This document shows, one piece after another, positions 50,331 through 61,386 of a DNA stretch of 64,000 nucleotides; positions within the stretch are counted from its first letter, which is position 1, and every line of letters starts with the position of its first letter. The notes under the pieces are model-generated. The model was given only the letters and a program-made list of their open reading frames with translations. It was not told the origin of the DNA and did not search any database. Origin of the DNA: Epinephelus fuscoguttatus (lineage: Eukaryota > Chordata > Actinopteri > Perciformes > Serranidae); assembly GCF_011397635.1 (NCBI RefSeq), contig NC_064775.1:11496952-11560951 (forward strand), read 5' to 3'. The position numbers and the translations under genes were made by a program.

Positions 50331-53300
50331 TGTGTATGTGTGTGAAGGCCAAAGATCAACCCTCCTTTACCTCAACCTCCCTCCTGATTAATGGATGAGG
50401 GAGAGGAGCCCTTCATGTATTATTACTGGAGAGAGCCTGGACCTTGGAGAGAGAGAGACAGAGACGGACAGACAGACAGAGGGAAAGAGAGAGGGAGAGG
50501 AAACTCAGTGAATGATAATCATCGTTTAGTATGCAAACATGTCCCGGTGTGTACATCGCTGGCATTCCAATCCTATGGCAGACAGTGATTGGATTGAGAG
50601 TGTCACCATTGGAAATTCATCCTTGTTTGTGACGTCTCTTTAGCATTTGTCTCGCATCGCCGCAAAGCTGCTTAAATGTGACACTTGTGGCGTAAAGTTG
50701 TGAAATGTCAAAGTATGAAAAAGTGGGAAACAGTGGAGTCATTCAGTATTCTGACGCCGCCATCCATCACGTGTTTGCATTAACAATTTTTAACAGGCAA
50801 ATCTCGATAAATTGTATTATTTTATTCATGTAGGAGCTTTCAGTCTGCTGTTTATTGCTGTTTTTGTCGACTAGTTTTACAGCCTCACCACTGTAGTTTA
50901 GAAGTCTGCGACAGGTTGAGATATTTGGCTTTACAACACTGACATTTCTTACTCTTTTAAATGAAAAATGCCTTTGTTGTTGGGTATTTTGGCTTTTATG
51001 GTGACAGAGAAATATTCTTAAGTAAGCCCATTTATCCTGTTCCATATTACTAATATACAATGACTGATTTATGCTTCTTGTGTCTGTGTCTCTCCTTACT
51101 TGTGGTGAAATGATAGAACAGTTCAAGATGCATCAGTGTCTCTTTTACGCTGCTTTACTCTGACATCTAGTGGACAAGCACGGTATCGCAGGAAAAAATG
51201 AATTCCTGAAAAGGGATGAAACACATGGGAGAAATACATATATCATTGTTCATTTAAAAAAAAAAAAAAAAAAAAAGTCTCACAAAATAAATAGCATGTT
51301 TTGTATTTGAATGGTTTGTATTTAAAAAAAAAAAAAAAAAAAAGCAGTGTACAGAAATTCATATGTGCAAAATAACTTGTTCCGGGATATATATTTGTGA
51401 GCATATTTAGGTGTTCCTATATTTTCAGATACTTTAAATAATATTTAGACATTATTTCAAATGTGCTTCTTCTAACTTATTCATCACTTAAAGCTTTTAT
51501 TCTATTTTTTATCAATCTATATATTTTTTGTCTTTTTTTATTGTGCTTTTAAATCTTGTTCTAGTGTGTTTCTTCTTTTTATGTAAATCAATACACAATA
51601 TATTTTGCAAAGTGCTATACAAATAAATTTCCCTCATCTTGCCTTGTCTAAATGGATATTTAATGTAAGAAGAAATATTTAATTTATTTAGAAGTAGGTT
51701 GTTTTTTCTTTTCTTTCAACACACAGTAACTCAATCTGCAGCAAAAAAAAAAAATCTCTTTAAATAAATGGAGCTAGTATAGATTGCAGATTGGTTGGTT
51801 TATTTTTCATATGGTGTGCTGTGTCTGCCATGAACATGTGACCTAAGTGCCACTTTCACACCAGAGCCACTAGATGTCGCCAAAGGCCTATACTTGCTAT
51901 TGACTTCCTGTTTTCACATGTGGATATTTGAGGCCAGAGGTTCACACAAAAATATAGTTTTTATGCTCTGGCGGGCTATTTTACTTCCACAGCATGTGTT
52001 CTTTCAGGCTAGTGAAGAAAACGTCCAAAATACATATTCAGGTGTTTATTATAGTTCAGATTTCTGTGCTGGAAATGTATGCAAAAGAGCATATTTAATC
52101 AGATAATGCATCATTTACACATTAAAATGTAAAATTTCAGAAAACTTGTGATACAAAAAATTATTGTAATCCATATAATCTATTGGGGAGGTTTCATGGT
52201 GATACCTGTAAAGTCTTATTTTTGGTCTTAAAATGTGTGGAATCTTATTTAAAAAAAAAAAAAAAGGGGCATTTCTTAAAATACTCCGAGCCAAAGATCT
52301 CTACTTACATACAGCAAACTTTCCAGTTTCACTCCTGTCTATATTCTGAAGGGTTTTAAAGAGGGTTCTATTCATATATCATCCATAGCTTAATTTATGT
52401 AACATTTAATTCATAAAACGTTAATATGTTATATGTTAATATAAATTTAATCTGAAAACAACTGCATTAAAAAAACATATATACAGGTCTGTACCCAGTC
52501 TCATAAAGCACAGTACTCTCTCTGTGCTGTAATGGGCACCATCTTGCTCACTAGGTGGCAGCACAAGCATACAGCTGCACCCTTTGAGACACAATCAATG
52601 CAGAGCTTCACAAGTTCTCTCAGACTATCACACCTTATTTTGGCACCTGAAACATGGAGCAATTTGAATCCACATGACAATGTGATTTTTAATTTATTTT
52701 TGCACAAAGAGACCTGAAGAAAAATAAAAACACAGAGAAGCATCCATGAAGTGGACAGCAACTTTTTCATGTTCACAAAACCTAATTGTGCAGATTACGC
52801 CATTGCTACTTATAAATGAATCCTTTATGATCATATATCTATATATATTTGAACTCTAAAAATTTGATTAAAGAATATATTTTCTCTTGCACTGCGAAGA
52901 TGAAGCTGCTGTTTCAGTTTCAGTGTAGCTATTAGGACTTACACTAAATTTAGACATAATTATTTTGGGTGACAAAAATGATTTTTTGCAGTTTCATTTG
53001 TGCACTTGGTACAGGCCTAATTGTTTTATTTTTATATCAAACTCAAGGCTTTTTTTTCCTAATGAAAAACAAATGTGTTACCTAAAGAGTATTTATTTCT
53101 ATTAAAATAAAATGGGTAAACAAAGTGCAGTGAAGCAACTAAAGATGTGTTAAAACAGTGTACACCTTCATGCCAGGCTGATATAAAAGGGTAAAAACAA
53201 GAACTAAACGTGGAGAAAAGGATGATAAATCAAATGTAGAATTATTATAAAGGTAGTTTTCTTTGATTTGCCGTCCAGGCTACATAGTGTGATCCGGTCC

Positions 53301-53445
53301 TTCTCACAGGAAGGAAATAATCAGGTGAAACGCCTGAAAACACATGATTTTCTTTCACTGTGTTATGTAGAAGCAGTTCCGGTGCAGTCTGCACACACTG
53401 TCATGCCTTTACTCCAGACAGCTTTTCAACAAGAGCCTCATCATG

Positions 53446-53447
<2 letters not shown>

Positions 53448-53511
<64 letters not shown>
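53448..53511 (+). repeat. (GT)32 microsatellite
   Basis: Uninterrupted GT dinucleotides about 1.8 kb upstream of en1; the longest GT tract in the window and likely to vary in length between individuals. Confidence 0.95.
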
Positions 53512-53513
<2 letters not shown>

Positions 53514-53639
53514 CTGCCGCTGGAGCAGTATATAGGCTACTCAATAAAACCGGGGCTGCGATCCGTCAGTGCATTTATCATCCTATTACGGCGACAAATC
53601 CGGCTCCCAATACATGAAAGGTAAAATGAATTACCAACG

Positions 53640-54130
53640 TTAAGCCGTCAATAAAGTCATTTCTGTAAATGGTGTCTCCGAGGGCCCCCGCTATTATTCA
53701 ACAAGCTTTATCAGCACCTTGGAAATTACGTGGCTTGTAGCGCGGCCCCTGCTTCACTTTGATTAAGGGCCCTGCCAGGGACCGGTGACAGCGCTTTTGA
53801 CTCGGGTTTTATTCAGCCCCGCTCCCCGTGATGAACACCGGGCTGATCGGGCGGAATGAAGACTAATTAAAAGCTATAAATTATCTCTCGCAGCCCCTCT
53901 CAAGGAGCCTCTCTTTGCGGCGCCATGATAAGAGCAGACTGAGTGCTCATTTACCCACAATGGCTCTGCGGCTAAACACCATATTGATACTGTCCTAATT
54001 GGAATTTAATTAAGTAGCCATGGCTTCCCCACTCCGGCCTGTGGGATAAAGATTTCACTGCGGTGGTGTTAAACATCAACACGTCCCCACGCTCACGCTG
54101 TTGCTATTATGATTATTAATATTAGTATTA
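53640..54130. promoter_or_regulatory. candidate en1 upstream enhancer
   Basis: About 490 bp of unique sequence, richer in GC than its surroundings, placed 1.2-1.7 kb upstream of the en1 start codon. It holds a TCF/LEF core CTTTGAT at 53757-53763 followed by a homeodomain-like GATTAAGG, then ACTAATTAAAAGC and GGAATTTAATTAAG. en1 is a classical Wnt-responsive gene, so the TCF site is of interest. No coding frame; enhancer function is inference. Confidence 0.35.
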
Positions 54131-54819
54131 TTATTTCAAATCGCCAATTAAGAGCCTTGTGGAGATTTTATTCTTATTGTGGAGATTTTTGCAAAACCAC
54201 TGTGTGTGTCATCAGGGCACATTCCTGCTTAATACACCTCATTGTGTTCCTAAAAACCTGATATTTCACGCTTATATTTTTTTTTTTAGGTAGAAGTGTT
54301 TTGTGCTGCTGGGTTTTCCAAAAAGCTGCATGTAAATATGGCGTAAATGCGTCACACAAAAAAAGATGACAAAAGACCAATAAAAAACAGAAATGGCGAC
54401 ACTGAAAATGACCTTTTTGACGACACTTTTAGGTTTACAAATCACTAATATTTATAAGCTACATAGGGCATTTCTTTCCTTTATTTTCTCTAATATTCTG
54501 GGAATATTTCAGGCTACTAAACACGCACAAGTCAAAGCTATCTACGCCATAACACCTGCCATTAACACGCCTGCAGGTGTTACGCTAAGTTAGCTTCAAC
54601 TAAAATAAATTAAAATCTCATAAAGTTGTTTTATTTTTATTTTTTTTTTAATTTTTGACTTTAATTTGACAGATAAGTAAAAATATTCAGTAAAAACACA
54701 ACATGTGGTTTTAAAATGTGTGTTTAAATAAAGAAAACGCACTCTCCCTGCCGCTGTGTCACACTTATAATGGAGGCTGCCCGGCTGTTGTTTTTGTTTT
54801 GCTGTGTACATGTGTGCGC

Positions 54820-55295
54820 ACGTGCGCCCTCACCCCGAATCGATCGAACTCCGCGCGGGCTGTGTGCGCGCGTGCTCGTCCGCAGCGCTCCCCGAGCCCT
54901 AATTGGACGTCGTCAATTGTGACAGCGGCTGCCTCCGCACCTGATTGGTGCGCCGCACGTGTGTACGCGCACACGTGCTTCCGGCTGGGTGTAAGAGACA
55001 GAAAGAAACACTCGCGCGGAGATAACGGTTTTAGGAGAGTTTAGGACGAGCAGATATTATGCTGCACCGGACACAGGCAGGGACACTGGTTATCACGGGG
55101 AGCTGTTCGCTATGTCAGGTGTCGGAAGGCTTTTAGGAGGCGGCTGTAGGTGAAATTAAACATTAACGCAGGTGTTTGTTGGTTTTATTCACGCGCAGAG
55201 GTTTGTTTTTATGCGGTCCGTCTGAATTGGATACCGAAGGGGGGCGGGAGCGCGAGCAACAAGTGGAGTTTGGCGTGGAGAGGCCGTCACCAGCT
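54820..55295 (+). promoter_or_regulatory. CpG-rich en1 promoter and 5' leader
   Basis: CpG density rises sharply from about 54820 (GCGCGCGTGCTCGTCCGCAG) and stays high through exon 1 of en1. Immediately upstream is AT-rich DNA. A short dyad CCTAATTGGACGTCGTCAAT lies at about 54898-54917. No clear TATA box is seen near the CpG block, and the start site is not fixed. Confidence 0.5.
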
Positions 55296-57368
55296 ATGGA
55301 AGAGCAAAAGGAGCCCAACAGCAGCCGGGACTCGACCGAGGAGGAGAGCATGTCCCTGTCGCCGAACCTCCCATCCCCTCCTCTGATCCTCCCGCACCAG
55401 GCGGCCCAGCAGGCCCACAGAACCACGAACTTTTTCATAGACAACATCCTCCGGCCGGACTTCGGCTGCAGGAAGGAGCCGAGCTACCGCGACCGGAGCC
55501 ACACGCCGGGCAGAGAAAATGTCAACCCGCTGGGCGCGAGGCCGCCGCACACCGGCAGCCTGTGCCTGGACTCCAACTGCAGCAGCGACAGCACCTCCTC
55601 GTCGCCCTCCTCCTCGTCCTCGTCGTCCACGTCCTCTTCGCCTTCGTCCAAGCAGAACTCGTCGAAAGCGGGCGAAGCGGCGAGCAACGGGAGCGGCAGA
55701 TACGCAGACAGCCCGTCGGCGATTAGTTTTATGAGTGGCAGCAATGGAGGATCTCAGAGCATAACGAAGGAGAGTCAGCCGATGTTGTGGCCCGCGTGGG
55801 TTTACTGCACACGGTACTCGGACCGGCCCTCATCTGGTAAGGCGCTAATGGGCCCCGAATCATACCGGCTGGGGGGTGAGAGTGCCGGGACAGTGTGGGG
55901 CTGACCTCCGCACTATCACTACGCTCTATAACTGTGTGTATGAGAGGGAACTTAACATTACCATATCAATATTAATTTATTAGTAATGCTTATTAGTGTG
56001 GCTTTAACTTTAAGGATTATTTTTTAGACAAAAGCAATTTTAAAATAAAATGTTACCTGAATAAAAATGATTATAAGTATGAAAATAACTGGTGTACAAA
56101 CTAGGTAATAATGTCCACTAGGCTGCAACTCTCTCCCTCACACACAGACACACAAAGACATATTTACGCACACATATAAACACATTAAAGCGCATTATGG
56201 GATGTAATGTCATATTTATTACACTGCATTTATCATTAGCCTGAACTTAGTCAGTTTTAAAAAATAAATCTGCAAAATGAATCCCATTATGCTTTAAAGT
56301 TTTTTTTTCCCAAATAAATGTCTTAAATTTAATTATCTTGCTTGGTTAGAACAATGAGACTTTTTTTCCACCTTTATTTCTTCATCAGCACAGACTGAAC
56401 ATGTTCCCAAAAAATATATTTAAAGGTGATAATTATTTATACATGATTTTATATCATAGATAAAGTAGCTGTAGACTGTTGTGAGTTTTGGACGGATGAC
56501 GACAAGCATTACATGCCATACTGCAGCTGTGTAATATGTTTGTAGTGTGGAGACATTTATTTTTACAGAATATTAAACTATAATTCGATTAAATAAATAT
56601 TATATTGACATGACTTTTAAAAGGCTATAAAACAACACCACATCTTCACACTCACCAGCCTATAATATAAAATTAGAATATTTTTCCAGACACTTTTTAC
56701 CCTGTTTTACCAGAATAAATGATCTTATTCGACTTTACGTTGGTTCTAAAAATATATTAAATAAAAAGGATGTATGTTAAAGGAGTGGGTCGGAATCTCC
56801 GCCATTGTTGTGCTTTCTTTTAAATAAAAAAGTGAAGCAAAACAATTAGGGTAATACAGGAAAATGTGTTCATTTACATTTATTTATTCCACATCTTTTT
56901 ATCATGAATGGTTTTGTGGTTGTTAGCTGATGCTGGTCCAGAGGATGCATTCAGTGTTTGGTGACAGAGGCTGCAAGAAGCGTTCTTAAATAATAATTTT
57001 AATAATAACTTGAGGGCACAGAATGAAGTCCGACGCTTCATCGTTAATATAATTTGCATCATATTTACAGAAGTCATCGTTTACACCGAATTATGGAGAG
57101 TGATACAGATGCATGATGTGCTTTTTGTTGTTCTAGTTGCTGATGATGTTGATGTTGATGGTGCTTTTAATGGTTATTATAGTGTCAGAGTGAGGAGGGA
57201 TGAAGGTCAAAGGGCGTCCCATTACTTTTCATTTTATGTCATTGTTTGGCTTTTCATCTGGGAGGATATTAGCGTGTATAATGTTTTCTTCAAGTCTCTC
57301 TTGGAGTGAGCTATTAGTCATTATTATTGTAAATGTACAGTCATGTCAGCGCCTTAAAATCCCCGCAT

Positions 57369-57424
<56 letters not shown>

Positions 57425-58744
57425 ATTAACTGCAGTGTGTTATGACAGTGCGCGCTAACGTTCATCTGTGTCCAAGTCACCGCTGCATGTTTGTTTTATT
57501 CCACGCATGCATCTCGGCCTGATGTGTCCTGAAGTCAGCACAGCGCTGCAGCCATGTTTATGAGATCACTATTGGTACAACAGGATATGAGAGAGTTTCT
57601 GTGATGATGCGGCGAGACTCGTGTCAAAGGCAACTTCTTCCATTTGAACCGTGGCAGCGGGTTGCTGCTTGTTTTGGCGAAGGAACAAGTCAGATGTCAC
57701 GGGCCTGAATTAGACTTCGCACAAAGGCCTGACTGGATCTAATGCAGCACATTCACACCAGCAAACCTCACTCTGACGAATAATAGGGTGTGAGGAAGAC
57801 AGGAAGTTGCTGACCTGTTATTTATTTCTTACATGAGGGGCTTGTGTGTATTTTCCACATTAGAATAAGTCATGAACACACGCATGACCTGAGGAGGCCT
57901 ACTCCAATTTAATAGCCTATGTGTTAATATCATTTAATAATTACGCACTAATGTTTGCGACCTCAAACACTGCAGGGTCTATTTTTAGTGGCGGAAGAAT
58001 GTGTTTAATGTGTTTTAATTATCTGTTATTGCTGCTTACACACTGCCACGCAACTGCAGAGAGTTAGCAGCCATGCACGAGTGTGTTTTGGTGAAGCATT
58101 ATCCATCTTTAATAGCTTTATGTTTCTATGTTGAATCCAGTTGGTGTAAGCGCGATGGGTCCAAATTGAATGCGCATATTACAGTGAGCAGATGATGGTG
58201 AAGTAATGAAATGATCGAGAGGAGAGTATCCAGGACATGCGTAATTTACGCACGGAGCAAATCATCCATTATCAGGACACTTTGGTGACCTACATTTGAT
58301 CACACCGAGCAGATAATAAGGCGCATCAGGGACACACTCAGTCGATATGAGCACACACATATAGAGGGACTTTGCGCGCAGTAGAATAAACATTTTATTC
58401 CCATTGTTGTTTCCACACCAGGCCCAAGGACACGGAAACTGAAAAAGAAGAAGAGCAGCACCAAGGAGGACAAGAGGCCCAGGACAGCGTTCACGGCCGA
58501 GCAGCTGCAGAGACTGAAAACCGAGTTCCAGGCCAACCGGTACATAACGGAGCAGCGGAGACAGTCCCTGGCGCAGGAACTCAACCTGAACGAGTCCCAA
58601 ATTAAAATCTGGTTCCAGAATAAGAGGGCCAAGATTAAAAAGGCCACCGGCTACAAGAACGGCCTGGCCCTGCAGCTCATGGCCCAAGGACTGTACAACC
58701 ACTCCACGACCACCGTGCAGGAGGACAAGGAGGACAGTGAATAG
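55296..58744 (+). CDS. en1: homeobox protein engrailed-1
   Basis: Two exons, 55296-55836 and 58422-58744, join in phase 1 at SSG|PRTRK and encode 287 aa. The ATG at 55296 (MEEQKEPNS) agrees with the EN1 N-terminus. Exon 1 carries the EH1 Groucho/TLE-binding motif in [17 protein letters not shown] at about residues 46-62, a long serine-rich tract at about 100-130, and the EH2 PBX-binding motif [17 protein letters not shown] at about 165-181. Exon 2 supplies EH3 (RTRKLKKKK), the 60-residue homeodomain ([12 protein letters not shown] to the recognition helix [15 protein letters not shown]) and EH5. The ending [17 protein letters not shown] is EN1-like; EN2 ends differently. EN1 is a sequence-specific nuclear repressor patterning midbrain-hindbrain and ventral limb or fin ectoderm. 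It is shorter than human (392 aa) because alanine, glycine and proline runs are absent. Whether it is en1a or en1b is not decidable here. Confidence 0.97.
57370..57420 (+). repeat. (CA)25 microsatellite in the en1 intron
   Basis: Uninterrupted CA dinucleotides about 1 kb before exon 2. Confidence 0.95.
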
Positions 58745-59134
58745 TAATGAGACGCGGCCCGGACATTTCCCTGCTGAGGGCCAACATCTGACTCTTTTGG
58801 CTTTTGGAGATAATAAAAAAAAAAAAAAGAACTGGAAGTGGGGGAGACGCTATTTAAAAACACAGATTTCTGTTTATGGTAACAGTATATGGACATAATT
58901 ATATAAATGAACGTTATTAAAGTTTATATAGCCAAACAGTTATCATGTTGTATACAGTATATTTAATTTCATCTCTCACCCGGATCTTTTCTGTCATTGT
59001 TTTTTAGGATGTCGAATTGGCTCTTTAGGGTTTTTTGTGGTCCCCCCTGTCCCCCATTCGTGCGCCACATTTTCCTTCAACACATCAGACTCAAAAACAA
59101 GCCAAAGATTTTAATATGTTCACATGTAGTCTGA

Positions 59135-59140
59135 AATAAA
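59135..59140 (+). terminator. candidate en1 polyadenylation signal
   Basis: AATAAA on the plus strand about 390 bp after the en1 stop codon. An earlier AATAAA within an A-rich run near 58813 is an alternative and would give a 3' UTR of only about 90 bp. Confidence 0.4.
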
Positions 59141-59461
59141 GAGAGAGAACGGTAGATATATGGACTACAATTTTTCTTTCATTCATCCGATCCCACTGAT
59201 AAAAACAGTTCTTGGTGATTAAAAAAAATCCGTAGTTGTTAAGTTGAATTTATTTTAACACCCCATTTTAAATTTAAAAGGAGGAAATTAAATCTAAATT
59301 ATTTTTTGTCACTTTAACTACAGCAAATTTAAAGGAGCAACCCCTAATTAATAACAGGCTTTTAAATTCCTTCTGATTATATGGTTACACTTATGGTTTA
59401 TTATTATTTTATTAGAAGTATTTTGATGTTTGAGGGAGGTGATGGGGCAGAGACATATAGG

Positions 59462-59462
<1 letters not shown>

Positions 59463-59515
<53 letters not shown>
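59463..59515 (+). repeat. (CA)n microsatellite downstream of en1
   Basis: About 26 CA units. Confidence 0.95.
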
Positions 59516-59521
<6 letters not shown>

Positions 59522-60639
59522 ACTCAGTTCCTGTTTCACAGCTCGTGTTACACTATAATCAGACACTGCTTGTTTCTCCATAATGGATACCATTTCACCT
59601 ATTAATCTATTCTGGGCATTCACACCATTTCACATCTCTGGTAAACCCTCACTCGCACTTTTAGACTTTTAAATGAAATGAAGGAACCTGTCAATGTGTG
59701 TGTAGTGACCTGACTTCTTCTCGGTGTCTGTGCTTGAGGCAGAAACATGGGATACATGTGGCCTGTTTGGCCTTACGTGACCTCGGGTTCAGGTTTGATC
59801 GAGGCTGAGGGTGAACCCTGTGACATGTCGTGTGTATTTGGGAGTGTGTGTGCGAGTGTGTGTGCTCCAAGGTCAGCGAGAGCAGACAAAGTGAAGGGTC
59901 TGTGTTTGTCTGATGATGTGAGAGTTGGTAACTGTCATTATTTTATTTTATTTTATTTTATTTTTTTAAGGAGATGTTGGAGGAAAAACATAAAATTCAG
60001 ATACAAAAATTTTAATTTTACTGGTGTGAAAATCCCTCTATTTAATCCCCATAATCTGCAGCTGGTGAGAAATATATTTATAAGTCTCAAACTGATGTGA
60101 ATAAGATGAGGGAAAACTGCTTTTATGAAAATATGATCCACAACGTGTTTATTTTAGTGACAAAAACAGATGATGATTAGGTCTATTTTTTCTGTTTTTC
60201 TATTTTCATCAGGAGTGCATGCATACTTTTATGTGCCCTGACTTTCACTTACATCATCCAGTTCAGCTCTGTGTGTACCGACCGTGACCAATATTCAGTG
60301 TTAGACACATATAAAGTCCCAGCCCAGCCTCTAATTGCAAAAACATGCCTTTTAACAAGTCATTTTGCATCAAACAAAGCGTCAACTTTACATCAAAAAC
60401 CGGCCCGTGAGGTCAGGATTTGTCTCCAAAGCTTCTTGTATTTGTGCCGAATTATTTTTCATGATAGTATGATTATTTTCTAACCTAACATATATATAAA
60501 TACACAGAAAGGGAGCGCTCACTTTGATTTCATTGTAAATTTGATAAAAAAGCGAATGAGCTTCGGTGCACGTTCCGTCTGAGCAACCCCGGGCCAAACT
60601 CCTCCGACCCAGCCACGCAGTGATTTCTCTGATTTCTGT

Positions 60640-61060
60640 TTGTCACGTCGCTTCTATACAACTGATCGTGGATCGGATTATTTAATTAAGAGCTAACAAG
60701 CCTGCAGAGGTCTGCAGCGGAGGAGTTCACGGCCTCCGCGTTTCAGGCTTTTTAATTATTTCAAGTGCTGCTGCGTTTGTGTTCAGCTCTGCCTATAGAG
60801 CAGATTTAATAAGCGCACAGCAAAGCATCGTGGTAATAATTGATTTCAATAACGACGACCAGGGACTTGCTGTTAGTGTATAGGCAGGTTATTTCAGATT
60901 TAATTAGCGTTTCATCTTTAAAAAAAAAAATTGCCATATTTATTTATTAAGTGTGTAAAGACTGAGAGTGAGCGGCGCCTGTTAATGAGCGCTGCATTAT
61001 TGAATTAAATCGTCCTGAAAACGCTTATAAATGGATAAAAAAAACATGATTTTATGCATA
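60640..61060. promoter_or_regulatory. candidate conserved non-coding element 3' of en1
   Basis: Unique, frame-free stretch with clustered homeodomain-type sites (ATTTAATTAAGAGC, TTTTTAATTATT, GTAATAATTGATT, TTTAATTAGCG), about 2 kb past the en1 stop. Composition and motif clustering resemble developmental enhancers; conservation is untested. Confidence 0.3.
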
Positions 61061-61328
61061 ATATAGCTCATAATATTTTTTAAAATAGATCACACTGCAT
61101 GCATGGATTCTAGTGCAGGTAAAGTGTCCCATAAACCTGTAGGGGTCCTGCAATATTAGGAATAATTTCATGTCACTGAAATAAATGTTCATGTTGATTT
61201 ATCTTTGACACAAAATACAATTAATCTAAACACTATCTAAAGTGAGTCTAACACCATAAAAACATTTTGCACCAGCTAAAGATATTTTGATGTCTGCAGG
61301 AATTAAATAAGAGGTTGTCGTTATGTTT

Positions 61329-61333
<5 letters not shown>

Positions 61334-61384
<51 letters not shown>
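61334..61384 (+). repeat. (CA)25 microsatellite
   Basis: Uninterrupted CA dinucleotides between two unique stretches. Confidence 0.95.

Positions 61385-61386
<2 letters not shown>

Noticed and set aside
55176-55295. In-frame N-terminal extension of en1 upstream of 55296
   Set aside because: No ATG occurs in the extension, its residues do not match engrailed proteins, and MEEQ at 55296 agrees with the EN1 N-terminus.
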